Below, piece by piece: positions 31,201-43,200 of a stretch of 64,000 nt of DNA. Under the pieces are notes generated by a model. The model did not search any database and was not told the DNA's origin. It saw only the letters and a list, made by a program, of their open reading frames with translations. A program made the translations under genes and the position numbers. Numbering within the stretch: the first letter of the stretch is position 1; each line of letters opens with the position of its first letter. This DNA comes from Pezicula radicicola (taxonomy: Eukaryota > Ascomycota > Leotiomycetes > Helotiales > Dermateaceae), in the NCBI GenBank assembly GCA_003008705.1, contig PDUO01000001.1, forward strand, positions 868,001 through 932,000, read 5' to 3'.

Positions 31201-34200
31201 CGAAAGATCACGAGCAGCCACTTAAAGATACTACCCCTACTGCACTTAGTGATGCTGCCTTGGTATCTTCGATTGGCTATTTTGCCTCTGTCAATTCTTC
31301 AAAACCAACAAATAAAGCTTGGCTGGATGAACTACCATCCCCAACTCCAGGAAGTCACCAAGACCCGTCTCCCGTGGACCCCATGACAAAAGACCGAAGC
31401 TCCTACCTGCTGCATTCAACATCACCTCCAGCGCAGCCCAGACGTATCAATGTAGTTGCCGATGAAGATGATTTGTTCTATGAGAGTAATAAACAATCAT
31501 CAGATGACCTACAGTTCTCAGGAAGTCAAGAGCGTCAAGACAGTAGTGTCATCAGAACCCTAGAAACTACAGCTATACGCGGTACACATGAAATAACTCC
31601 TGAGGATGCGCCCGAAACGCTCGAAGCAAAGAACGACGCATTAATCGTTCAAGATTTAAATACTGGGCTTGCCTCAAGTGGACTAGATGAAGACTATCAG
31701 GCGTCGGAAGATCTCTCATTCTCAAAATCCAAGAAAGACAAGAAGAAGGGTAAAAAAAATCAGAAAGCCCTTCCTCAGTCATCGACCCAGGATGAAACTT
31801 CACCAGCAGAAAGCACTCAGGACGTTACACGAGAAGACCATATTGTCGTCGCTTCCCCAACTGCTGAGGCGAAGAAAAGCAAGAAAAATAAAAATGGTAA
31901 ATCTGCAATGGATTGGGAGCCAGAGTCTGAATCAGGAAGACAATCTGAACCATCGAACCAGAACGACACGCCGCTCCCAGATGGCACTCGTGATATCCCT
32001 GAGGTAGACCTCGCCGCCGATGATCTTGCTCCTCCTGCGAGTAAAAAAGGCAAGAAAAACAAGAAGGACAAATCAGCTTTCGTTTTCGAGCCAGAGCTAG
32101 AACCTGAGCAAGCTTCTGGGCCATCAACAGCAGAAGCGGAAAGTAGTCAAGTCAATGCACAAGAGGACCCCATTACTAGTGATTTTGCCCCTGCCGAGAA
32201 GAAAAAGGGCAAGAAGAACAAGAAGGGCAAATCATCTACCATCTGGGAGCCTGAGACTGAACTCCAGAAGGAATCTGAACCGCAAACATCCGAAGCATCC
32301 GAAGAATTCTTGACTTCTGCGTCAAAGAAGAGCAAGAAAAAGAAGGGCAAGTCAACGCTGGACTGGGAACCGACGTCCGAGTTGGAAAAAGCGCTAGAGT
32401 CACAGAGTCTATCTGAACAGCCTGAATCTGCAGTAGTCGTTCTGGAGTCAGAGAAAGCACCAGAGTCTGTAGCTCTATCTGAAGCTCCAGAAGCTGAAGT
32501 AGTGCTCGCTTCTGAGCCAGAGAAAGGCCTTGAGCAACAAGATGCGTCCGGGGAAATTGAGCAGTCCTCAGTCCTCGATTCGAAGAGTGGCATGATGGAG
32601 AAAGAGAAGTTAGACTTGGAAGGACCCGAGCCTAAGCTCGAGAAAGCAACTGATCTACAGGATCTGCCTGAAGAAGTCCGGGCAGAATCTATGCCCAAGT
32701 TGGAAAAAGAACCTGAGGCGTCAACTGTATCCGAAGGAATCAGCGATTCCCCAACGCGCGGGTCAAAACAGAACAAAAAGAATAAGAAGGGTAATTCGAC
32801 ACTGGACTCGGAGCCTGAACCCACATTGGAACAAGCACACGAAGAAGGCGCTGCGGCTGTCGTGCCAGCAGAACCCGAAGAGTTGTCAATGCCAGGGAAG
32901 AAGAAGGGAAAGAAAAACAAGAAAGGCAAATCAACTTTGGACATGGAACCCGAATCTAAGTCTCAGTCTGCTTCTGACTCTTTACTTGAGGCACATTCCG
33001 AATCTCAACTTGAAGAATCGCTGGCTTCTACGGCTGCAGAAGAACTAGATGAGTTCTCTACGCCGGCGCCAAAGAAGGGCAAGAAGAAGTCTAAGAAAGC
33101 TCTTTCCTGGGAAATCGAAACTATCTCTGCTGCCACTGCAGAATCCACGGATGTTTCTCCACCGGAGAATGTGACATCTCATCCCATCGATACTTTGGAT
33201 AGACCTAGTGACTATGCCATGCCTGCGTCAGAGGAAGGAAAAAGTACTCCGGGGGAAGCTCAGACTCGGGAAGGAGGCGAGGCTATATCTGAGCTCGCAC
33301 ACGAATCTTCGAGCCCTACGCCAGCTGACAAAACAGTGGACGAATCTATCCCCGAATCCGTGAATACTCCAGATGATTCCAGTGACTTTTTGATGTCTGA
33401 GTCGAAGAAAAACAAAAAGAAGTCCAAGAAAACTCAGTCTGCGAGTTTAACAAGTCTTCTAGCTTCAGAGCATGTCCCAGATGTAGCAGAATATTTACCA
33501 GCTGGACAATTGACAGACAAAACATCATCGCAATCCGAGGAGACTGTTAAAGCCACAACATCTGGTTCAAAGAAGGACAAAAAGAAGTCTAAGAAAGCAC
33601 CGACGTGGGAACCCGAAGAGGAGGTATCTGAGCCCATTGCACCAGCCTCTACTATGGAAACTACCGCAGAATCAGTACTTGAACCTCAACAACCTGAACC
33701 TTCTGATGACTTTATGATGCCTGGACCAAAGGGAAAGAAAAAGTCGAAGAAATCTCCGCAAGGGGTGCCAAAAGGCGAGAGCTCGGACACTATCTTAGCA
33801 CCCGACGCAAAGCTTACTTCAGAGCCAATTTCGGAAGCCATTCCGCAAGACCTGGCGGAGATATCCCAGGAGAGCTGTTCAGATACTGCCAGAGAGATCA
33901 TTCCGGAGACCCTCCCCAAAGCTCGTGCAGAATCCATTGTAGACGATCGTCTGGAGACAACACAGCGGATCGCTCCTGAAGCTGATCAACAGGTTGTCTC
34001 TGAAAACGTTGTGGGTCCTATCGCACAATCTACCGCAGAGCAAGCGGCAGAGCCAATTATTTCCAAGACGTCAGATGAAGCCAAAGCATCTGAGCCTCAA
34101 GCTGTTAATGAGCCTGACGCGTTTGTCTTACCAGGTTCCCAAAATGAAATGAAATCCAAGCCTCTGAGCGATGAGCCGACTTCGATTGTTACCCCAGAGA

Positions 34201-37200
34201 TAATTTCAGACAAGAGTGCAACATCAACACAAGGAGAGGAAGGCGACAGTGTGAAATCAGCTGACGTTCAGGGATTTGACAACAACGACTTTGTGGTGTC
34301 TGGTTCGAAGAAGAGCAAGAAAAAGTCAAAGAAAAGTCAAGCTTGGGTTCCAGACGAAGAAGTTCTTGTCAATGCCACTTCGGAATCTGCGTCTTCTTCA
34401 AGGGAACAGGGCAAGTCTGCATCTCAGTCAGAATTCCGCGACGTTGAGCCAGTCGAGGACTGGGCTGCACCTAGTTCATCAAAGAAGACCAAGAAGAAAT
34501 CTAAGAAGTCACAAGCTTGGAATGAGGACTTGATAACGCCCGATACCACCGAATCAAAGATAGCTGAACTGTTGACTCTGGAAGAAAACAATGAAACTCC
34601 CTCAGGCTCCCAGCCAAAGGAAAGTGAGACCACGGGTCTTGTCCAACCTACGCCCGAGGAAGCAGACTCCTTTGCGATGCCTGAATCCAAAAAGAGCAAG
34701 AAGGCAAAGAAGAACAAAGGGCAGGCTCTGGAGGAAGAGGTCGAACCAGTTATCACGGTTGAGTCTTCTAACCGGTCTTCAACTGTTGAGACGCAATCCG
34801 TACAGAACTTAGATGACACGACCGCGCCAGAACAGTTGCTGGTGGGAAGAAGCGCCGACGAACCTGAACTTTTTATTGAGGCAGTAAAAACAATACCCGA
34901 GTCCACGCCAGAACAACTTTCCACTCCCAAATCTAACAAGAAGGGCAAGAAAAAGTCGAAATCTTCTACGTCATGGGAGGAAGAGGTGTCGCTAGAAAAA
35001 GTATCATTGTCCTCTAATACGGAGCTCCAGACTGCGAACTTCTCAGAGCCATCGTCAATTGTCGAGGATATTGAAAATTCAGGACCCAAGTCCAAGAAGA
35101 ACAAGAAAAAGTCAAATCAGTTCGAAACCTGGGAAGATGGTGACGCTGACGCATCAAATTCGGAGCAATCTTCGGCTGAGAGAAACAACGACGAGCAGGA
35201 TGTATCACGGCAACCCTCAGATATCGAGCCTGAACCATTGTCCTATCCTAAATCAAAAAAGGCAAAGAAAAAGTCGAAGCTTTCACAGTCTTGGACCGTT
35301 GACGATTTCTCGGCACCAGAAAAGGGTTCAGCGCCTAGAGATATCGATGAATCTGAAAATGCCGGTCAATCTGAAAATGCCGGTCAATCTGAAAATGCCG
35401 GTCAATCTGAAAACCTTGAGCTAGACCCCTTTGTCAGTAAAGCATCGAAGAAGGGCAAGAAAAAATCGAAATCCTCAAAGTCTTGGGGAGATGAAGGTGT
35501 GGAAGTACTGGAACAGTCTCAAGGCGAAAACAGCTTGGAAGAGACCAGCACCTCTCAGTCACTGACCGAAATTGAGCTCGATGAAAGCAGTATGCCTGGA
35601 TCGAAGAAATCAAAGAAGTCCACAGAGGTACAATCCCTTGAGCCTGAATCGACACCAGAACCGTCGTGGGACGATATTGAAGCCATGACGTCTGGTGTGA
35701 GCAAGTCTGTAGAAGCAGATGATCCTTCTAGTCCAAACATTATAGCTGTTGAAGACTCGGCCAGTTCAACTTCGAAGAAAGGCAAGAAAAAATCACGGAA
35801 ATCCCAGTCTTGGAGCCCCGAGGACGAAGTGGTAGCCGACCCTGAATTAGACCCGTTACAGCAGCACAGCGTTGTTGGGCCCGAAAATACTACTTCTAAT
35901 CCAGTGTCACCGGCATCAAAACTCACACCGATGGGAGGTCCAGGTGCTTGGCCAGCCACTCCAATCACTCCTTCGATACTTGCGAACAATCCACAGGCAG
36001 AGGAGTCTACAACTGATTACTTTCCATCCGTAGGCTCACCTATTCCGCAGAACACTGAAGAGGCACAAAACAAAGGCTATCTCTCACCTTCTGCTACGGC
36101 ACTGCCAGTTGCTGCCGCCGGTGTCACAGTCATCGCTGACAACACGATAAATGAAGTTTTCCAAGATAAAGGAGGCAACAGTTTGGATGAAGAGTCCACC
36201 CTCCCGAAATCTGATAATGATATTATTCAAGAACCTAGCACATCGGAATTCGCATCAAAACAGTTTGAGATTGATGGTCTGAAGGTTGGTTACAAAGAAG
36301 AGCAACTTAGATTGGCAAAGCAGATGCAGGAAGAGTTCAGCGCTGGGTCAAAGAAGTCGAAGAAGGATAAGAAGAAAAGGCAAAGCAGTCTTCCTCCTAC
36401 TTCTGATATGGAGGACTCAAGATCCAGACAGATAGATGAACTGATCCATGCGCCGTCTCGAGCAAGAAGTCTGTCCAAGGATCCTCAGATCAGAAATGAG
36501 GATGCAGAGACTATTTCCACCACTGAGGCTCGTAAACCCCTTTACAGTGAAGAGCAACTAGAACTTGCTCGGCAGCTCAAGGCAGAACAGGAGGAGTCTG
36601 GAGGCAAAAAATCCAAGAAAGACAAGAAAAAGCGACCAGGTGCCTCCCGCTCCGCCACTCAAGATGTAGATGTCGACTCCTTCCCTGAGGATACCAATAC
36701 AGGTACTGCGGAAGTTACTGAAGGTATCTACAAGCCTAATCTCGAAGAGTATGTGCATAAAGGAGACGGATTGACTGCAGGCTATCAGGAGGAGCAGCTT
36801 TCTCTTGCACGCCAATTACAAGCAGAGTTTGGTTCTGGCGCAAAGAAGTCCAAGAAAGACAAGAAGCGGCGCAGTGCTTCCCAGACACCTATCGATGAGA
36901 CAGAATCACGTAACGATTATTTTGAGGAGCCACAACAACCACCAACCGAAGACAGTGAAGTAGCTCCTCGGACAGCTCCAGATGGGCTTGCTTCTGGATA
37001 CAAGGAAGACCAGCTTGAGCTTGCTCGTCAACTGAAAGAGGAGTTTGGGTCTAGCGCAAAGAAATCGAAGAAGGACAAGAAGCGTCGCAGCACTTCACAA
37101 ACACCAACGAATGATCAGGGATTACGGGATGGCTATTTCGATGAGGCACCACAGCCGTCTGCTGGAGGTAGTGAGTTTGACGTCCAGAGCATAATTGAGA

Positions 37201-40200
37201 AGGAGAGCCCAGATGGTCTCGCAGCCGGATACAAAGAAGACCAGCTCGATCTTGCCCGCCAGCTCAAGGAGGAGTTTGGATCTGGTTCCAAGAAGTCGAA
37301 GAAGGACAAAAAACGCCAGAGCCTGTTGCGAAGTGCTACTGATGAAGGCTTCTCTTCCGACAACCCTTCCAGAGAGCTTGACCATCAGCATGATTCCTCT
37401 ACTCCACCGTCCGATTTTGTTGGCCAAGCTGAACCCATAGTCCTTGAGCCCGAAGACGAATTTTCTCTTTCCAGCAAGAAATCAAAGAAGGGAAAGAAGG
37501 GCCAAAGCCAGTTGCAGACTGCTACGGAAGACAGCTTTCCACCTGAAAATGTGGTCACAGCTTCTGAGGTAGTACCCAATATCGAAAACGCTGATGCAGC
37601 CACGGAAACACCCCTTGCTGATCCTGCAGATGAGACCATGTCCCCTGCAAAGAAGTCAAAGAAAGAAAAGAAACGGCAAAGTTTGCAACGGAGCGCAACT
37701 GAAACAGAAGTCTCAGACAGTTTTGGCAACGATGCACCCGTTATCCCAGAACAGTCAGCCGAAGAACTAGGTAGATCTACGCCTGCTACTGAGGATGACT
37801 TTACCTTCACTGGAAAGAAGTCAAAAAAGGAAAAGAAACGCCAAAGCATTCTACGTACGACGACGGAAGACGAACTATCACCTGAAAACCTTGCAAAGGG
37901 AGATGCTCAATTATCTCAAACCGTTATCCTACCTGACAATGAAGGATCCACTGAAGCCATTCCTGTTCCTGATGACGAGTTCGCATTTGTTCCGAAGAAA
38001 TCAAAGAAGGACAAGAAAAAGCAAAAAGGGCTTGTCTCTCATGAAGATACCCAGGAAGAGTTAGGAACCGGTGATAGTCCCGCACAACTGTCAACAGCTG
38101 AAGCTAGTACCGTGGAGCCTGCTCAAGAACCAGAATCAGTTGACGACTTTGGGTTCACATCGACAAAGGCCAAAAAGGACAAGAAGAAACTAAAAGGCCT
38201 TGCCGTCCAAGACGATAGCCAGGACCAGTTAAGCACAAGCAACAGCCCCACTCAACTCTTGACACCTGTAGAGACCACTCAAGAGTCTGTATCACTGGAC
38301 GAAGTCGGATCCACATCAAAGAAGTCAAAAAAGGATAAAAAGCGCCAAAGTCTCCTTCAATCTTCGAAATACGATGAGCTGCCAGAAGAAGCACTCAAAG
38401 AGACCAAACCGGTAGGAGAGACAGCTCCTGGTCAACATCCTACTGAACTGACTACCGCATCTGCTCCTATTGTCCCGATTCCAGATGACCTCAAGCATAC
38501 CTCAGAAATCTCAATTAAGAAGTCTGAGGACGAGCAGAAGAGTCAGACCCTCCGCGAACCATCACCCTCTGATAATTCGCCAGAGCAAACAAGCAAAGAT
38601 TTGGATATCCAAGAAGAACCAGTCGCCCAAATTCCTGATGTTACGGTCACGGAAAATCCTACCATTTCCGCGGCAGATGAGCCCGATGATGCCTTTGAAT
38701 TATCGACGAAGAAATCGAAGAAAGACAAAAAGAAGCGCCAAAGCCTCCTTCAATCTTCCACTTCTGATGCTCTGACGAAAGAAGCAGTAGAAGAGGTTGG
38801 CCCACAAGTAGAAACAGATGTTCAAGATTCCAATCAAACGTCTATGGACACTAATCTTATTCTCGCCGCAACGGATGAACCTGAGAACACCTTTGAGCAT
38901 TCTACCAAGAAATCGAAGAGAGATAAGAAGCGTCAAAGTCTACTCCAATCAGATACAGCTAACGAACCAACAAACATTGTATCTGAAGGAGTTTTTGCTG
39001 AGCCAGAGTCCATTGAAACAGCAAACCTAGACGAGACGCGTGACTCAAGTATATCACTTGGTGCCCAGCCAGTGTTGGAAAATACCGACAGTATGGTAGA
39101 TAGCTCTGAGGGTCCATTTGGAGACGTTACAACAAAGAAATCCAAAAAAGACAAGAAAAATCGAAAGGACTCATCAAAGACCGGGCCAGTTGAGGCGGCT
39201 ACAATCTCTACGGCGACAGCGGAAGCATTCCCGGAATCTTTCGAGGAAGACCAATCTTCAGCCGGGTTGGCTAGGAAGACCTCGAAGAAGGACAAAAGGA
39301 AGCGACAAACGATAACTGATATTACACCGACTGATACATCTACCTTTTCAGAGCCAGCATCAACATCTTGGGCAGACGAAGTCGAAGCAGCTGATGAAGG
39401 AAAACGCCACTCTGCAGATGACGACACTACACCCGGCCCAGTTTTAGCCCACCTTCCCATAGACGACGTGAACAAAGAAGATGTGAACCCTCCCGCCGAT
39501 GACTTCTTTAGGCCCACTAAAAAAGGCAAGAAGGGTAAAAAGAAGAATGACAACCCGGCAAGAGCTCCTGTTGCCACAGCTGGCATAATTGCGGTGCCAA
39601 CCCAGACAGAATCTCCCAAAGGACTAGACGACATAATCCTGCCAAGTACTGAACTTCCCCAAAAGTCAACAGAGCCCGAGGATGAGCATAAGAACCGGTC
39701 AGTCCTTGCAGTAGCTGGTGCAGCCTTCACAGCTAGTGCTCTCACGCAAGCTAAAAACGAAATTGCAGACGATCCTAATCAGGCAAAACCACCAGCATCC
39801 AAGGTAGCCAGCAAAGAAGTAGACGCTCCTGTCGCAAAGAAGCTGTCCAAGAAGGAAAAACGTAAAAAGAGCATCGACAAGAGATCCCCCCGCGAAGACG
39901 ACATCTTTGATGATCCTATGCTGTGGGAAGGAGCCGAACCCACACCACATGAAGAGGTCCAAGACGCTGATGATGGCAGCGATGGTTTCTGGTCGGCTCC
40001 TAATGCTGAAGATGCCGTTCCAGAACCCGAAGCGGTGGAGAAAGCCACGTCAAGCGAGAATTCCGCAGTGCCCCAGGAAGATTCCATTCCACATGAGTCG
40101 GTCGTTAAAGATACGCCTCATGATACTCTATCGGGTGCGTCAGTTCCAAGCCGTGTGCTGGAGGCCAGTAATACAGAGGACATAGTAGATACGACAGCGG

Positions 40201-43200
40201 AGCGTGATTTGCCAAGTACATCTGAGAAGAATGATCCAACAGACGAGTTCCTGGTTTCTTCCAGAAAAGACAAGAAGAAAAAGAAACAGAATCGGATAGC
40301 AGAGGTATACACACCTGCTGAGCATGAGGAGTCGACCAAAGCAGAGCATGGTCTGCCAAGCACCGCAGACGAAATCACTATGTCTTCCGAGGAAACCAAT
40401 AAAAAGAAGCAGAACCGTTCAGCTGAGTTGTATAGTCCGCCTGAGCTAGAACATTCAGCAAAGGCAGAACGCGATCTGACAAGTACCCCGGAGCAAAATG
40501 ACGAGTTCGTTATTTCGTCCAAGAAAGACAAAAAGAAGCAGAATCGTTTGGCTGAACTCTATACTCCTGAACCCATTAAATCAACGGAAGCGGCACAACC
40601 CAGCGTCGAGAATCAGTCTGCCGTAGATAAGGGTATATTGTTTGAAGAATCAACTGTCGAGCACACCCCAATGCGCCCATTGAGCAGCAACAAATTTCGC
40701 CGGTCAATTTCAGCAGGCTTACCAGTTCTAAAAGAGGAGGTTGAAGCAGAAACCCATCTTCCTAAATCTACCCAACATGGAACACCAGATATTAACCGAG
40801 ACAGCGCCTTTGTCACAGGCTCCCCAATTCCACCACAAGGAGGCTTTTCTGACAACCATGAGCACGTCCGTGACAGTGGTGTTCATCTTCGCGATGATTC
40901 CCCCGCAAGCCACGGGCGCGGACTTGCCTCAAGCGATGATGCTCTTGCAAGATTATCGTGGCCACCTGTCAATGAAGACAGCGAGACTGTAGACCTCAAT
41001 CGTCAACGTGTGAAACGCTCGAGAGAAGCAAAGCAACATGGCGAGAATTCTGATCTCATGCGCCACCAGGAGTTACAGAAAGCAGAGGGACCACAACGTG
41101 GAATCAGTCCAGTGAGGCCCAAGGCAGATAGATACGGAGATATCAAATCAGGAAAGCCACTGGCCGACAGAATCAGGCTCTTCAACGACAATGCCATAGC
41201 TGCAGGCACGGTCGCAGCTGGCGTGGCAGCAGTGCGAAGCCATCAGAGCAGAGATCTGCATGGACCGCCAACTCCAAGTCCCAGCCCAGGGCCCGGCCCA
41301 AACGTTCAGAGGCAGCGATCATCGTCCAATATTAATCGACTGCGGACGCCCGACGCCAAGATTGTGCGACCTGACAGCGTCGGCAGCAATCGGTCAAGTG
41401 CGTCGGCGACCCCTCCACTCCGCCGTACTGCTCGGAAGCTGAGCGGGGATCTAAGGTCTCTCAGCCAACGAAGTACGAGCAATCTAGATCTCGCTAAGGA
41501 ATCTAAGGAATCTAAAGAATCTAAAAAGGCTGACCGAGTTGCGATCGCAACTTCGACCTCAACCTCAGATGTCTCTGTCAATGCCAGTGCCAATGCGAAT
41601 GTGAATGCGCCACCTGCCAACCCAACAGCAAACGAGGGCCGCGTCCGGGCCAAGGACATGGCTGATGTCTATGTAAGTCGAATCCAAACCATATCCCACT
41701 GCGACACGCCACTAACTCAATCTCAGGACGGATTCGGCGAGGGCCGCCTAGGTTCGCCCAGGTCTCCAACGCGACCACATAGCATGCGTCGACGACAAAG
41801 CATGCAAGTCCTAGATCTCGAAACCAGGGTCGAACAATTATCTGCAGAGAATCGCATGCTTGCTGAAGCGAAGGCTCAGGCCGAGCATACCTTGCAAACA
41901 ACTCAGCATGCGGCTTCAGCTCTCGCGGATCGTGATGCGGAGATCGATAGCCTCAAATCATCCCTCGACTGGCTACGCCGCGAAGTTAACAGATTGACTG
42001 AGGTCAATGAGGGCCTCACAAGTGCGAGCGTGACACTGGGTCATCAACACAATGATAGATATGGGCAGCTAGAGGCGCAACATGCTCAAGCAACACGAGA
42101 GCTCCAGGATGTGCGTGCAGCACATGACAGTTTATCTGCGGGGATGCAAGGAATCGTTGAGAGCGAAGTACGGAAAACAGTGATGGAGAAGGATAGGGAG
42201 ATTGCACAGTTGCGAGGGGAACTGGAGGCAGCTAAGGGACGGATTAGGGCCATGCAGAGGGAGATTTTGCTCTCTAAGGCGAATAACAGCGAGTTCTTGA
42301 CCGTCAGGGATGAGGACTACTTTGATACAGCATGTCAACAACTTTGCCAGCATGTGCAACAATGGGTCCTACGGTTCTCGAAATTCTCAGATATGAGGGC
42401 CTGTCGACTCACGAGCGAAATCAACAACGACAAGATTATTGATCGATTGGACAATGCCATTCTCGATGGCTCAGATGTTGACAGCTACCTAGCTGACCGG
42501 GTCAAGCGTAGAGATGTTTTCATGTCGATGACAATGACCATGGTGTGGGAATTCGTATTCACACGCTATCTCTTCGGCATGGACCGAGAACAACGGCAAA
42601 AACTCAAATCCCTCGAGAAACTTCTTTCAGAAGTCGGACCTCCAGCAGCAGTTCACCAATGGCGTGCTACTACACTCACGCTGCTGGCGAAGAGGGAGGC
42701 TTTCTTGAAGCAACGAGAACAAGACACGGAGGCAGTTGTTCACGAGATATTGAACACCTTGTTCGAAATCTTACCACCACCAAGTCAGCTTGAGGATCAA
42801 ATTGGAGACCAGCTCAGAAGAGTCATGAAGGCGGCGGTAGATCTTTCAATTGAGATGCGTACACAGCGCGCCGAGTACATGATGCTTCCGCCATTACAGC
42901 CAGAGTACGACGCCAATGGCGATCTAGCCAGCAAGGTATCGTTCAACGCAGCACTCATGAACGAACGTAGTGGCGACACAGTGTCCAACGAGGAATTGGA
43001 AGCTCAGAAGGCCGTCGTGCGAGTAGTCCTCTTTCCCCTCGTGGTCAAGAAGGGAGATGATAAAGGTGAAGGGGATGAAGAGATAGTGGTCTGTCCAGCT
43101 CAAGTGCTGGTAGCCAAACCGAAGAAATCGGTGAGGATCTTTAGCGGTGACGGTAGCGTTGGTAATAGGTCGCGCGTAAGCATGCAGAGCACTATGCCTG

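Noticed and set aside
26381..39962. Many open frames of 60-270 codons antisense to, or out of phase with, the giant gene
   Set aside because: They follow from its biased codon composition (AAG/GAA/TCA runs read as Ser/Phe/Leu-rich strings), have no domains and no start context.
41673..41726. Reading the 54 nt near the 3' end of the giant gene as coding
   Set aside because: It is in frame, but begins GTAAGT, ends CACTAACTCAATCTCAG and encodes a sequence unlike its surroundings; an intron is more likely, though retention cannot be excluded.
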